DNA from: Prosthecobacter debontii
Lineage (GTDB): Bacteria > Verrucomicrobiota > Verrucomicrobiia > Verrucomicrobiales > Verrucomicrobiaceae
Direction of reading: 5' to 3'
DNA length: 64,000 bases
Assembly (NCBI RefSeq): GCF_900167535.1
Contig: NZ_FUYE01000015.1
Coordinates: 99,762-163,761 of the forward strand
The notes beneath the pieces are model-generated. The model made no database searches. It was given only the letters and a program-made list of their open reading frames with translations, and was not told the origin of the DNA. Of this stretch, positions 25,238-33,406 are shown piece by piece. Position 1 is the first letter of the stretch; each line of letters starts with the position of its first letter. The position numbers were made by a program, and so were the translations under genes.

Positions 25238-27642
25238 CAGACGATTTTGAATTTATCCCGCAGTTTCTGGCGCAGCACTTCGGCCAGGGTATTCAGGATG
25301 AAGGTCATGCCAAAGAGCACCAGCGCACCGAGGAAGAGCGTGCGGTAGTGGGTGGAGCCTTGGGCTGCTTCCGGCAGTTCCACGGCGATGTTGGCGGACA
25401 GGGTGCGCATGCCATTGAAAATGTTCCAGTGATCCGCCAGGGGGAATTGACCGCCACCCAGGCCAAAGTCGCCAAAGATCAAGCGGCCGGCTTCATCCAT
25501 GACAGGGGTGTTACCCGTGGCCATCACTACGATCATCGTCTCACCCACAGCACGGCCAAAGCCGATCATCAGTGCAGAGAAAATACCAGCGGAAGCGATG
25601 GGCAGCACCACGGTGCGCACCACCTGCCAGCGTGACGCCCCGAGAGCCTCCGAGGCGGAGGTGAGGGATGGCGGCACGTTGGAGAGAGCATCTTCAGCGA
25701 TGGTGAAGACCACGGGAATGACGGCAAAGCCCATCATGAAACCCACCACCATGCAGTTGCGCTGATCATAAGGCATGCCGGTGAACTGAGGCCACCACAT
25801 GCGGAAATCTGCCACCTGTGAGCCATCTGGCATGGTGGCGACGAAGAGGGCTTTTTCCAAAACTGGGCCGAGCTCCCAGCCCAACCACGCGAAGAACACC
25901 ATGACCGGGGCGATCAAGAGATACTCCGTGCCTTTGGGGAGTTTGTTACGATACAGAATCGGCAAGCGCCCCCAGATGATCCCCAGCAGGCTGGCCGAGA
26001 GGGGGATTGAGATAATGACCAATAAAATGGACGGCACACGGCTTTCGATGAGCGGTGCCAGCCAGAGCGCTGCCAGGAAACCGAGCACGACGGAGGGCAG
26101 GGAAGCCATGATTTCCATGGCCGGCTTGACGATCCGTTTCATGCCTGGGGCCAGGAACTGAGAGGTGTAAATGGCGGCCATCAGGGCGATCGGCACCGCG
26201 AAGAGCATGGCATACAGGGTGCCTTTGAGTGAACCGATGATGAGAGGCACGAGGGACAGCTTCGGCTCGAAGTCATCCGTGCCGCTGGTGCTCTGCCATT
26301 CATACTTCGGCTTGGCAAAGCCCTCATACCACACTTGCCCGAAGAAGGCCTTCAGACCCGCTTCTGGGTGGGGGTCATGAATCTCATACAGATGCATGGT
26401 GCCCTGTGTATCCAGATAACCCAGATGTTCCGCCTTCGGGTCCATGGCCACGGAGACGGCCTCGAAGGGCAACTCCACGTGACGGCGGATGCTGGCGGTG
26501 GTGGCATAGCAAAGCGTACACTCCTTGGCATTGCCCACCAGGAAGGATTTATTGCGCTGGCTGGCGCGGTAATAAGTGATGGGGCCTTGCAGCGGCTGAA
26601 ACTCCTTGGTGAGCCCGAACAGACGTGTGGTGCCCCCTTCGGGAACGAAGAGGCTGTAGATGCGCACCTGACCTTGATCATTGTAACAAACCACACTGAC
26701 CTGCCCAAAAAGCCAATCGACACCGCTGACTTGTCCGCCATCGAAGGGCTTGAATTGCTGGCGGAGTTCCCAGCGCCCGGTGCTCCGGTAGAAGTAAAAG
26801 ACCTCGCCGGAATCCGTGAGGGCAAGCAAGCTATCCGCAGTGCCTGCGGTGAGAACGCGCATCGGGTGAGCTCCTGCCAAAAGCGAGGTCAGTTCATCCC
26901 GACCTTCGATCTCGGTTTTTCCCTTGCCCATGAGGCTCTTCTTTTGCCGAAGGCTCACGGTGCTGAGCACCCTTTGACCATTGATCTCTTGAATTGCTGC
27001 GATGAGTTTACGATCTCCCGCATCGGCGTAGTCCAGATCCAGCACGGGAGCCGCAGCCCTAGGTGCGGTTGCATCCGTGGCGGATGGGTCACGAATCGGC
27101 ATCAGGGGCTCCGCTTTGATGCTGGGCGTCACACTCCCTTGACTACCGGCTTGATAATCGGACTGAAAACTGAGCTTGATGAACCCTGCTTGACCATCAG
27201 CAGTGCCGACAATGATGCGTTGTGTGACGGGATCGTGACGTTGAGCCGTGACCTGTGTGCCTACGGGCAAACCGGTCGGAAGTTTGTGGGCTGCGCCCCC
27301 CTTCACTGGCTGAAAGGTGACTTCAGCGCCACCATCGAAATAGAAGGGGAGCTGCGACCACTCATCCAGACCCACGACAGCGCCTTGAGGAGCCGCCAGT
27401 GGCACCTTCATCTTCTCTTCAATGCGTGCCCCCTGAAACAGAGGGGCGATTTCCAGCACGATGAAAGCAAAGATGCCAAAGACCGCGACGATGATGCCGA
27501 TGCCACCGAAGACGATGGCGGAGTTCATGAACCGATCCCACCTCAGGGTGCCGCGGGAGACAATGAACCTTTCCGGGACGGGGCGCGGTGATGCCTTGGC
27601 GCGTGTCGTGGAAGTGGGAGCTTCTAAAGAACTGGGAGGCAT
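25237..27642 (-). CDS. pstC: Phosphate ABC transporter permease PstC, with large periplasmic domain
   Basis: 801 residues from ATG 27642; a start 33 bases upstream is possible. One helix near residues 43-67 (SAIVFGGIGIIVAVFGIFAF) precedes about 380 periplasmic residues that look like a repeat-rich beta domain (GTADSLLALTDSGEVFYFYR, HLGYLDTQGTMHLYEI). The permease core begins near residue 450 (SLVPLIIGSLKGTLYAMLFA) and has the EAA-type loop ASEALGASRWQVVRTVVLP. Typical PstC is about 300-320 residues. No phosphate-binding PstS gene is found upstream; the next gene is divergent sodA. Confidence 0.9.
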   Translation of the reverse strand: MPPSSLEAPTSTTRAKASPRPVPERFIVSRGTLRWDRFMNSAIVFGGIGIIVAVFGIFAFIVLEIAPLFQGARIEEKMKVPLAAPQGAVVGLDEWSQLPFYFDGGAEVTFQPVKGGAAHKLPTGLPVGTQVTAQRHDPVTQRIIVGTADGQAGFIKLSFQSDYQAGSQGSVTPSIKAEPLMPIRDPSATDATAPRAAAPVLDLDYADAGDRKLIAAIQEINGQRVLSTVSLRQKKSLMGKGKTEIEGRDELTSLLAGAHPMRVLTAGTADSLLALTDSGEVFYFYRSTGRWELRQQFKPFDGGQVSGVDWLFGQVSVVCYNDQGQVRIYSLFVPEGGTTRLFGLTKEFQPLQGPITYYRASQRNKSFLVGNAKECTLCYATTASIRRHVELPFEAVSVAMDPKAEHLGYLDTQGTMHLYEIHDPHPEAGLKAFFGQVWYEGFAKPKYEWQSTSGTDDFEPKLSLVPLIIGSLKGTLYAMLFAVPIALMAAIYTSQFLAPGMKRIVKPAMEIMASLPSVVLGFLAALWLAPLIESRVPSILLVIISIPLSASLLGIIWGRLPILYRNKLPKGTEYLLIAPVMVFFAWLGWELGPVLEKALFVATMPDGSQVADFRMWWPQFTGMPYDQRNCMVVGFMMGFAVIPVVFTIAEDALSNVPPSLTSASEALGASRWQVVRTVVLPIASAGIFSALMIGFGRAVGETMIVVMATGNTPVMDEAGRLIFGDFGLGGGQFPLADHWNIFNGMRTLSANIAVELPEAAQGSTHYRTLFLGALVLFGMTFILNTLAEVLRQKLRDKFKIV

Positions 27643-27729
27643 GCAAAAAAGGAAAGGTGGGTCTCGCCGACCCAAGAAGCTAGAAAGACGGTAGCGGAGG
27701 GTTTTGCAAATGACAAAAACGTCGCAAAG

Positions 27730-27792
27730 GTGACGGAATTGTCACATGGGAATCCATCCTTGAAAACCCTGTGACAGGAAATTTCATGACAG
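27730..27792 (-). promoter_or_regulatory. Possible PhoB-type sites upstream of pstC
   Basis: Read on the minus strand, CTGTCAT (27786-27792) and CTGTCAC (27771-27777) resemble the Pho-box half-site CTGTCAT, but their 15-base period differs from the canonical 11. GTGAC-GGAATT-GTCAC (27730-27745) is a perfect inverted repeat in the same gap. The sites lie 90-150 bases upstream of the pstC start in the region shared with sodA. Confidence 0.35.
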
Positions 27793-27949
27793 GAAGGGGC
27801 GCGGAGAGGGCGAAGCACGCGAATATGCAGGAACGTGGGTCGACAATGCGTTTCGATGAATGGCTGAGTTCTCTCCAGAACCCGCACCTTCTTCTTGCCC
27901 AAAGACGTAACGACCTCTACCTACCCACTCTAACCCAAACTAAACGACT

Positions 27950-28561
27950 ATGGCTTATACCCTGCCTGCACTCCCCTACGACAAAACGGCGTTGGAACCC
28001 CACATCGATGCCACGACGATGGAGATTCATCACGGCAAGCATCACAACGCTTATGTGACCAATCTGAACAACGCCATCGCTGGCAAGGCTGATCTGGAAT
28101 CCCTTTCCATCGAAGACCTGTGCAAGAACATCAGCAGCGTGCCTGCGGATATCCAGGCTGCAGTTCGTAACAATGGCGGTGGTCACTTCAACCACAGCCT
28201 GTTCTGGACCATCATGGGACCGAACGCCGGTGGCGCTCCTACAGGTGAATTGGCTGATGCCATCACCGCCGCGTTTGGCAGCTTTGATGCCTTCAAAGAA
28301 GCTTTCGCAAAAGCTGGTGCGACCCGTTTCGGTTCTGGCTGGGCTTGGCTGGTGGTGAAGGACGGCAAGCTGGCCGTGACCTCCACACCGAACCAAGACA
28401 ACCCGCTCATGGACGGCAGCGGCACCCCGATCCTGGGCTGCGATGTCTGGGAGCACGCCTACTACCTGAAGTATCAGAACAAGCGTCCTGACTACATCAC
28501 CGCTTGGTGGAATGTGGTGAACTGGAGCGCTGTGGCGGATCTCTTCGCCAAAGCTAAGTAA
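27950..28561 (+). CDS. sodA: Superoxide dismutase, Mn/Fe family (probably Mn)
   Basis: 203 residues. Converts superoxide to oxygen and hydrogen peroxide in the cytoplasm. Metal ligands are visible: His in [12 protein letters not shown], His in [17 protein letters not shown], and Asp/His in [31 protein letters not shown] and the Gln-containing NQDNPLM segment favour manganese, but the metal cannot be fixed from sequence. No Shine-Dalgarno is seen. A strong terminator follows. Confidence 0.96.
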   Translation: MAYTLPALPYDKTALEPHIDATTMEIHHGKHHNAYVTNLNNAIAGKADLESLSIEDLCKNISSVPADIQAAVRNNGGGHFNHSLFWTIMGPNAGGAPTGELADAITAAFGSFDAFKEAFAKAGATRFGSGWAWLVVKDGKLAVTSTPNQDNPLMDGSGTPILGCDVWEHAYYLKYQNKRPDYITAWWNVVNWSAVADLFAKAK

Positions 28562-28576
28562 GACTTCTTAAAAGAG

Positions 28577-28609
28577 GCGGGGCTGCTGATGAGGCAGCCC
28601 CGCTTTTTT
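28577..28609 (+). terminator. Rho-independent terminator after sodA
   Basis: GCGGGGCTGC-TGATGAG-GCAGCCCCGC forms a perfect 10-bp GC-rich stem with a 7-base loop, followed by six T, starting 16 bases after the sodA stop. Confidence 0.95.
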
Positions 28610-28683
28610 ATTGGAGACCGATCTGCGTGTATCATCGCACGTCTTTTGATTGATGCGGTCAGTTCATACCGATATGCTTGGTG

Positions 28684-29931
28684 ATGATGCGTGCTTTTCT
28701 GTTGCTCTTTCTCGCCTCGACTGTTCATGCGGAAAACTGGCCCCAGTGGCGGGGACCGAGGTTGGATGGCACCAGTCAAGACAAGGGCTTCCCGACCGAG
28801 CTGACGGAAAAGACCCTGCAATGGAAAACCGAACTGCCGGGAGAAGGTCATGCCTCGCCGATTGTCTGGGGAGATCGTCTTTTCACCGTCGCCTCTGACG
28901 CCGAGACTCAAGACCGCCAGCTACTCTGTCTGGACCGTGCTACGGGCCGAGTGCTCTGGAAGCAAGCCGTGATCAAATCCAATCTGGAAGGCAAGCATCG
29001 TCTGAACAGCCATGCTTCCAGCACGCCAGCAACAGACGGGGAGCGCGTCTTTACCGCCTTTCTGGATCAAACAGAGGTCGTTGTCAGTGCGCATGACTTC
29101 ACCGGCAAGAAGCTCTGGCAGGTGCGCCCCGGTATCTTTGCCAGCAAGCACGGCTTTTGTTCTAGCCCGATTCTTTTTCAGGACAAGGTCATCGTGAACT
29201 GTGATCACGATGGCTTCGGTTATATGGTGGCATTGGCACGGGCGGATGGTCGTGAACTCTGGCGTATTCAGCGGCCTAACCAGACGCGTAGTTACTGCGT
29301 GCCGTTGATCCGAGAAATGGCGGGGAGCATGCAAATGGTGCTGACCGGGAGCCAGTGTGTGACCAGCTATGATCCTCAGGATGGGCGCCTGATTTGGATG
29401 ATGGATGGACCCACGGAGCAATTTGTGGCCTCACCCGTGTTTGATGAAAAGTCCGGCCTGCTCCTCCTCAGTGGTGGTTTTCCGGAGCATCACATCCTGG
29501 CCATCCGCCCAGATGGTGTGGGGGATGTGACAGAGACGCACATCGAATGGCGCACGAATAAAGGCGTGGCCTATGTGCCTTCACCCGTGTCTGTGAATGG
29601 CTGGTTTTTGATCGTGTCGGACTCAGGCATCGCTCACTGCTTCGACACTCAGTCGGGGGAGATTGCTTGGGAAGAGCGCATGAAGGAACACCACGCTTCC
29701 TTGGTGGAGGCGGAAGGTCGGGTTTATTTCATCAATGACTTCGGAACCTTGCGATCGGTGAAGCCCGGTAAGAAATTCCAATTGCTGGCGGAAAGTGAGC
29801 TGGAGGAAAAAGTTTTTTCCTCGCCCGCGCTGAGTGAGGGACAGATTTTCATCCGAGGTCACAAGCATCTATTTTGTCTTGGCAAGCGCGTGGCTGCAGC
29901 GACGGCGAAGGCCGAAACCTCGGCTCCATAA
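28684..29931 (+). CDS. Secreted PQQ-type beta-propeller protein
   Basis: About 415 residues from ATG 28684, with alternative starts at 28681 (GTG) and 28687. The signal peptide MMRAFLLLFLASTVHA is followed by ENWPQWRGPRLDGTS, the standard start of planctomycete/verrucomicrobial PQQ-like propellers. Repeated blades include LLCLDRATGRVLWK, VVSAHDFTGKKLWQV, MVALARADGRELWRI and HCFDTQSGEIAWEE. Family members are outer-membrane-assembly-like or dehydrogenase-like; no catalytic PQQ ligands can be confirmed. It is a single gene between terminator and tRNA. Confidence 0.88.
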   Translation: MMRAFLLLFLASTVHAENWPQWRGPRLDGTSQDKGFPTELTEKTLQWKTELPGEGHASPIVWGDRLFTVASDAETQDRQLLCLDRATGRVLWKQAVIKSNLEGKHRLNSHASSTPATDGERVFTAFLDQTEVVVSAHDFTGKKLWQVRPGIFASKHGFCSSPILFQDKVIVNCDHDGFGYMVALARADGRELWRIQRPNQTRSYCVPLIREMAGSMQMVLTGSQCVTSYDPQDGRLIWMMDGPTEQFVASPVFDEKSGLLLLSGGFPEHHILAIRPDGVGDVTETHIEWRTNKGVAYVPSPVSVNGWFLIVSDSGIAHCFDTQSGEIAWEERMKEHHASLVEAEGRVYFINDFGTLRSVKPGKKFQLLAESELEEKVFSSPALSEGQIFIRGHKHLFCLGKRVAAATAKAETSAP

Positions 29932-29981
29932 GCCCTTTCCTGGGGCACCGATAAAAAAGAAAAGTTTTTTGTCAGCACTGT

Positions 29982-30009
29982 TTGACAAAGCGGAAGGTTC
30001 ATCTAGTAT
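29982..30009 (+). promoter_or_regulatory. Sigma-70-type promoter for tRNA-Arg
   Basis: A perfect -35 TTGACA (29982-29987), 16-base spacer and -10-like TAGTAT (30004-30009) lie 40 bases upstream of the tRNA 5' end. Confidence 0.65.
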
Positions 30010-30048
30010 TCCAATCCGCAGCCGACGCTGCAGCGGCCAAAAGCCGAT

Positions 30049-30125
30049 GCACCCCTAGCTCAACGGATTAGAGCATCTGACTACGGATCAGAAGGTTTCA
30101 GGTTCGAATCCTGAGGGGTGCGCCA
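30049..30125 (+). tRNA. tRNA-Arg, anticodon ACG, CCA encoded
   Basis: A full cloverleaf can be drawn. The acceptor stem is GCACCCC/GGGGTGC, the D arm is GCTC/GAGC, the anticodon stem is TCTGA/TCAGA with loop CTACGGA (anticodon ACG), and the T arm is TCAGG-TTCGAAT-CCTGA. The discriminator G and CCA follow at 30122-30125. ACG is read as inosine at its first position and decodes CGN arginine codons, the usual bacterial tRNA-Arg. Confidence 0.97.
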
Positions 30126-30148
30126 GATTAAAGTAAATCTGGCGCACC
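30117..30148. repeat. Inverted copy of the tRNA-Arg 3' end
   Basis: GGTGCGCCAGATT (30117-30129, including the tRNA 3' end and CCA) is repeated in inverse as AATCTGGCGCACC (30136-30148) with a 6-base loop. It could be a terminator stem, though no T-run follows, or an attachment-site scar. Confidence 0.7.
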
Positions 30149-30196
30149 AAACGAAAAGTTTGACACTTAAACTCAGATTGTGTCATTGGAGAGATT

Positions 30197-30724
30197 ATGG
30201 AAAGTAATCCCTATGCTCCACCCCTAGCTGAACTTAGTCCTCAGGAGAAGCCCGAGGCAGTAAGATTGCGTGAGGAACACATCAATGTGGAAGCCACGAT
30301 CAAGAGCGTTGGCATGCTGTATTTCCTGGGGGCAATGGCAGTGATTCTCGTTGGCGTCATGGGATTAGCCAGTGGTGAAACTGCAGGACGCCTGCCTTTA
30401 GCGATCTTCTTTTGTGGTCTCGGTTTCTTCCAAGGCTGGGTTGGCTATGGGCTGCGAAAATTGCAGAGTTGGGCGCGCATCCCCACGATCACTTTTTCAT
30501 GCATCGGTCTGCTTGCCTTTCCTCTGGGAACGCTGATCAATGGCTACATCCTCTCTCAGATCCTCAGCAAGAAAGCCAACTTTGTTTTGTCTGATGAGTA
30601 TAAGGCGATCATCACCGCCACACCTCAGGTGAAGCGCAAGACCTCGAAGGTGGTTTGGGTGCTTTTGTTCGCCTTCATTGCTCTTCTCGTCGGATCTCTA
30701 TTGGTGGGGATTTTGGGCCATTGA
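30197..30724 (+). CDS. Small multi-pass membrane protein, unknown function
   Basis: 175 residues with about four transmembrane helices (MLYFLGAMAVILVGVMGLAS, LPLAIFFCGLGFFQGWVGYG, IPTITFSCIGLLAFPLGTLI, VVWVLLFAFIALLVGSLLVG). The N-terminus MESNPYAPPLAEL is a motif common to many unrelated planctomycete and verrucomicrobial membrane proteins. GGAGAG nine bases upstream of the ATG is a good ribosome-binding site. Function unknown. Confidence 0.78.
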   Translation: MESNPYAPPLAELSPQEKPEAVRLREEHINVEATIKSVGMLYFLGAMAVILVGVMGLASGETAGRLPLAIFFCGLGFFQGWVGYGLRKLQSWARIPTITFSCIGLLAFPLGTLINGYILSQILSKKANFVLSDEYKAIITATPQVKRKTSKVVWVLLFAFIALLVGSLLVGILGH

Positions 30725-30808
30725 GGCCTGAAAAGACGATCCTCTCTGGAACGGAACAACTCCGCTCCGGTTGACTTCGACTCAAGCCCCCATCATGCTG
30801 GGAATCTT

Positions 30809-31237
30809 ATGGGACTTTTCGATACTCTGGCAAAGCAAGCGATGGGCGGACTTTTGGGCGGGGCGAAGCAGGCAGACATGCTTTCTGGACTGATGAGTGA
30901 AGCTGGGGGATTGACGGGCCTGAAGGAGCGTTTTCAGCAAGCGGGGTTGGGGGAAGTCTTTGCTTCCTGGGTTTCCACAGGAGAAAACCAGCCTTTGCAG
31001 CCGAGCCAACTTCAAGGCGCCTTGGGCATGGATAACATCGAGCAACTGGCGGCGCGGGTCGGCTTCGATGTGAAGATGCTGTTACCTTTACTGTCCCAGT
31101 TCTTTCCTCAGATCATCGATAAGCTGACCCCCAATGGCAGCATTGAAAATGCGCATCCGTCGGCAGATCAACTGCAGGACGTCCTCGCCAGTGTGATGAA
31201 GAGCGGGCTGGGCAGCTTCTTCGGTGGCCGATCATAA
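30809..31237 (+). CDS. YidB-family (DUF937-type) protein
   Basis: 142 residues. The N-terminus MGLFDTLAKQAMGGLLGGAK, central GLTGLKERFQQAGLGEVFAS and WVSTGENQPLQPSQLQ, and the C-terminal LPLLSQFFPQIIDKLTPNG and LGSFFGGRS match the YidB family of small proteins of unknown role. A hairpin follows at 31250-31278. Confidence 0.85.
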   Translation: MGLFDTLAKQAMGGLLGGAKQADMLSGLMSEAGGLTGLKERFQQAGLGEVFASWVSTGENQPLQPSQLQGALGMDNIEQLAARVGFDVKMLLPLLSQFFPQIIDKLTPNGSIENAHPSADQLQDVLASVMKSGLGSFFGGRS

Positions 31238-31249
31238 AGAGCGCACTAG

Positions 31250-31278
31250 GAAACTTCGCGAAAGCTAACGCGAGTTTC
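31250..31278. terminator. Hairpin after the YidB-type gene
   Basis: GAAACTTCGCG...CGCGAGTTTC forms a 10-bp stem with one bulged base and an 8-base loop, 12 bases after the stop. There is no T-run, so the terminator role is tentative. Confidence 0.4.
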
Positions 31279-31367
31279 TGGCATGTCTTCTGCCACTAGT
31301 TTCCCGGATCATTCGTAAAAGGAAGCTGACGCTACAGGTGATCCTCACCGTTCTCTCCCCCATTTGC

Positions 31368-32555
31368 ATGCTCCGCCTCGCCCTTAAAATGCTGTTTGGT
31401 GATACTGGGAAGTATCTCATGTTGGTGGCTGGGCTGGTCTTTGCGACCTTTTTAATGGCGCAACAAACGGCGGTGTTTTGCGGCTTGATGAGCTGGACGA
31501 CAGCAACGCTGAAAAATGTGCCCGCTCCGATCTGGGTGGTGGAGGGAAAAGTCGAGCAGGTGAACGAGACCAATCCCTTGCTAGATACCGATGTGGCACG
31601 GGTGAGGAGTGTGTCCAGTGTGGCCTGGGCAGCCCCGCTTTACTCGGGGATTCAGCGGGTGCGTTTAATCAATGGGAGCTTTAAGATCATCCAACTCATC
31701 GGCATCGATGCAACCACCCTGGCGGGTGCGCCTGTGAAGCTGATCGAAGGACGTCTGGAAGATCTGAGGCTGCCGCATGCGGTGATCATTGATGATCTGG
31801 GGGTGAAGCGCCTAGCCCAGCAGCGTGGTGGGCAAGTCAAGCTTGGAGATACCTTTGAGATCAACGACCAAGAGGCTCGTGTGGTCGGCATCGCCGACAC
31901 CATGCAGAGCTTTACTGGCGGGCCGTATGTGTGGACGACCTATGAGCGCGCTCTGCAATACACCCCGCCTCAGCGGAAGATGCTTTCGGCGGTGATCGCT
32001 GCGCCTCGACCAGGCATCAGCGAAACCCAGTGCATTCAAGACATTGTCAAAGAAACGGGGCTTAAAGGGTATCTGAACCGTGGCTTTTCCTGGGATGACT
32101 ACACGGCTGAGAAACCTCCGGCTGTGCAGGACTTTAACACGACGACGGTGGCATGGTATGTCCGTAACACCGGTATCCCGATTAGCTTTGGCATCACCGT
32201 GATTGTGGGGTTCGTCGTGGGCACGGCCATCTCATGCCAGACGTTTTACTCCTTTGTGCTGGAGAATATGAAGCACCTCGGAGCGCTGAAAGCCATGGGA
32301 GCTTCCACCGGGACGCTTTGCTTGATGCTCTTGACACAAGCGGTGACGGTCGGGCTGATCGGTTATGGCATCGGTCTATTTTTCACGGCAGGATTTGCGC
32401 GCGGGGCTTTAGCCAATGAGCAGCCACCTTTCTACATGCCGCAGATGGTGCCGTGGATGGTCCTGGGCGTGATCTTGTTCATTTGCAGTTTGTCTGCACT
32501 CCTGGGGATCTGGCGGGTTTCTCGCTTGGAGCCCGCCATGGTTTTCCGAGGATAA
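31368..32555 (+). CDS. FtsX-type ABC transporter permease
   Basis: 395 residues from ATG 31368 (MLRLALKMLFGDTGKYLMLV); a GTG 30 bases upstream is less likely. One N-terminal helix, a large periplasmic MacB_PCD-like domain (about residues 40-260), then three helices (about 265-390) with the FtsX core AISCQTFYSFVLENMKHLGA and GASTGTLCLML. It resembles DevC/MacB-type exporters. It is followed 12 bases later by its ATPase. The cargo, perhaps a lipid or glycolipid, is unknown. Confidence 0.86.
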   Translation: MLRLALKMLFGDTGKYLMLVAGLVFATFLMAQQTAVFCGLMSWTTATLKNVPAPIWVVEGKVEQVNETNPLLDTDVARVRSVSSVAWAAPLYSGIQRVRLINGSFKIIQLIGIDATTLAGAPVKLIEGRLEDLRLPHAVIIDDLGVKRLAQQRGGQVKLGDTFEINDQEARVVGIADTMQSFTGGPYVWTTYERALQYTPPQRKMLSAVIAAPRPGISETQCIQDIVKETGLKGYLNRGFSWDDYTAEKPPAVQDFNTTTVAWYVRNTGIPISFGITVIVGFVVGTAISCQTFYSFVLENMKHLGALKAMGASTGTLCLMLLTQAVTVGLIGYGIGLFFTAGFARGALANEQPPFYMPQMVPWMVLGVILFICSLSALLGIWRVSRLEPAMVFRG

Positions 32556-32567
32556 TTTTGATGTGTC

Positions 32568-33323
32568 ATGGCTGAATCTGCTCCCCCATCGGCTGCTCGC
32601 GTGCGCGGCCTGAACAAGTCCTTCGGCGATGGAGCCTCGCGCATCCATGTGTTGAAGGACGTGGCGCTGGATGTGCGGTTGGGTGATATCACCATGCTTA
32701 TCGGTCCCTCTGGCTGTGGTAAAACCACACTGATCAGCATCTTAGCTGGGACGCTAAAACCGGATGCTGGAACCCAAGATCTGACCGTGCTGGAAAAGGA
32801 TCTTCAGACCATGAGCACGGCAGCCGTGACACGGTTCCGCGCACAGAATATCGGGTTTATCTTCCAAGCCTTCAATCTCATCCCCACATTGACACTGGCC
32901 GAAAACGTGAGCGTGCCTTTGCTGATCCAAGGTGTCTCGGCCAGCAAGGCGGAGAAAAAAGCGCGTGAGGTGCTGGCGGAGGTGGGGCTGGGGGATCGTG
33001 CACGCAGTCGCCCGAGTCAGCTATCCGGCGGGCAGCAACAGCGCGTGGCCATTGCAAGGGCCCTGGTTCACGAGCCCCGCTTGATCATCTGCGATGAACC
33101 CACGGCTGCACTCGATGCCAAGAACGGTCAGGTGGTCATGGAGTTGTTCGAAAGCGTGGCCCGCAGTCCTGAGCGCGCAGTCTTGATCGTGACTCATGAC
33201 AATCGTATCTTTCAGCATGCGGACCGCATCGCTTCCATGGACGATGGACGCATCGTTGAGGTTCATGACATTGATGAGGCTCATCCACTGCCGGAAAACC
33301 TTCGGCACGGATTTCATCAGTGA
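32568..33323 (+). CDS. ABC exporter ATP-binding protein (DevA/LolD/MacB type)
   Basis: 251 residues. Walker [16 protein letters not shown]-loop AQNIGFIFQAFNLIP, signature [16 protein letters not shown], Walker B LIICDEPTAALD and H-loop VTHDNRIFQHADRIASM are complete. Sequence type and adjacency identify it as the partner of the FtsX-type permease. No membrane-fusion protein (DevB-like) is seen beside them. Confidence 0.92.
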   Translation: MAESAPPSAARVRGLNKSFGDGASRIHVLKDVALDVRLGDITMLIGPSGCGKTTLISILAGTLKPDAGTQDLTVLEKDLQTMSTAAVTRFRAQNIGFIFQAFNLIPTLTLAENVSVPLLIQGVSASKAEKKAREVLAEVGLGDRARSRPSQLSGGQQQRVAIARALVHEPRLIICDEPTAALDAKNGQVVMELFESVARSPERAVLIVTHDNRIFQHADRIASMDDGRIVEVHDIDEAHPLPENLRHGFHQ

Positions 33324-33406
33324 CAAATGCCCTTTGATTCTGAAAAGATGGAAGAACGTGCTTTCAGAAGCCGCTATCTGCTTCTTTCCTTGCCCCTGTC
33401 CATCCT

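Noticed and set aside
26335..27591. 418-residue plus-strand frame across pstC
   Set aside because: Antisense shadow of pstC with no recognisable domain.
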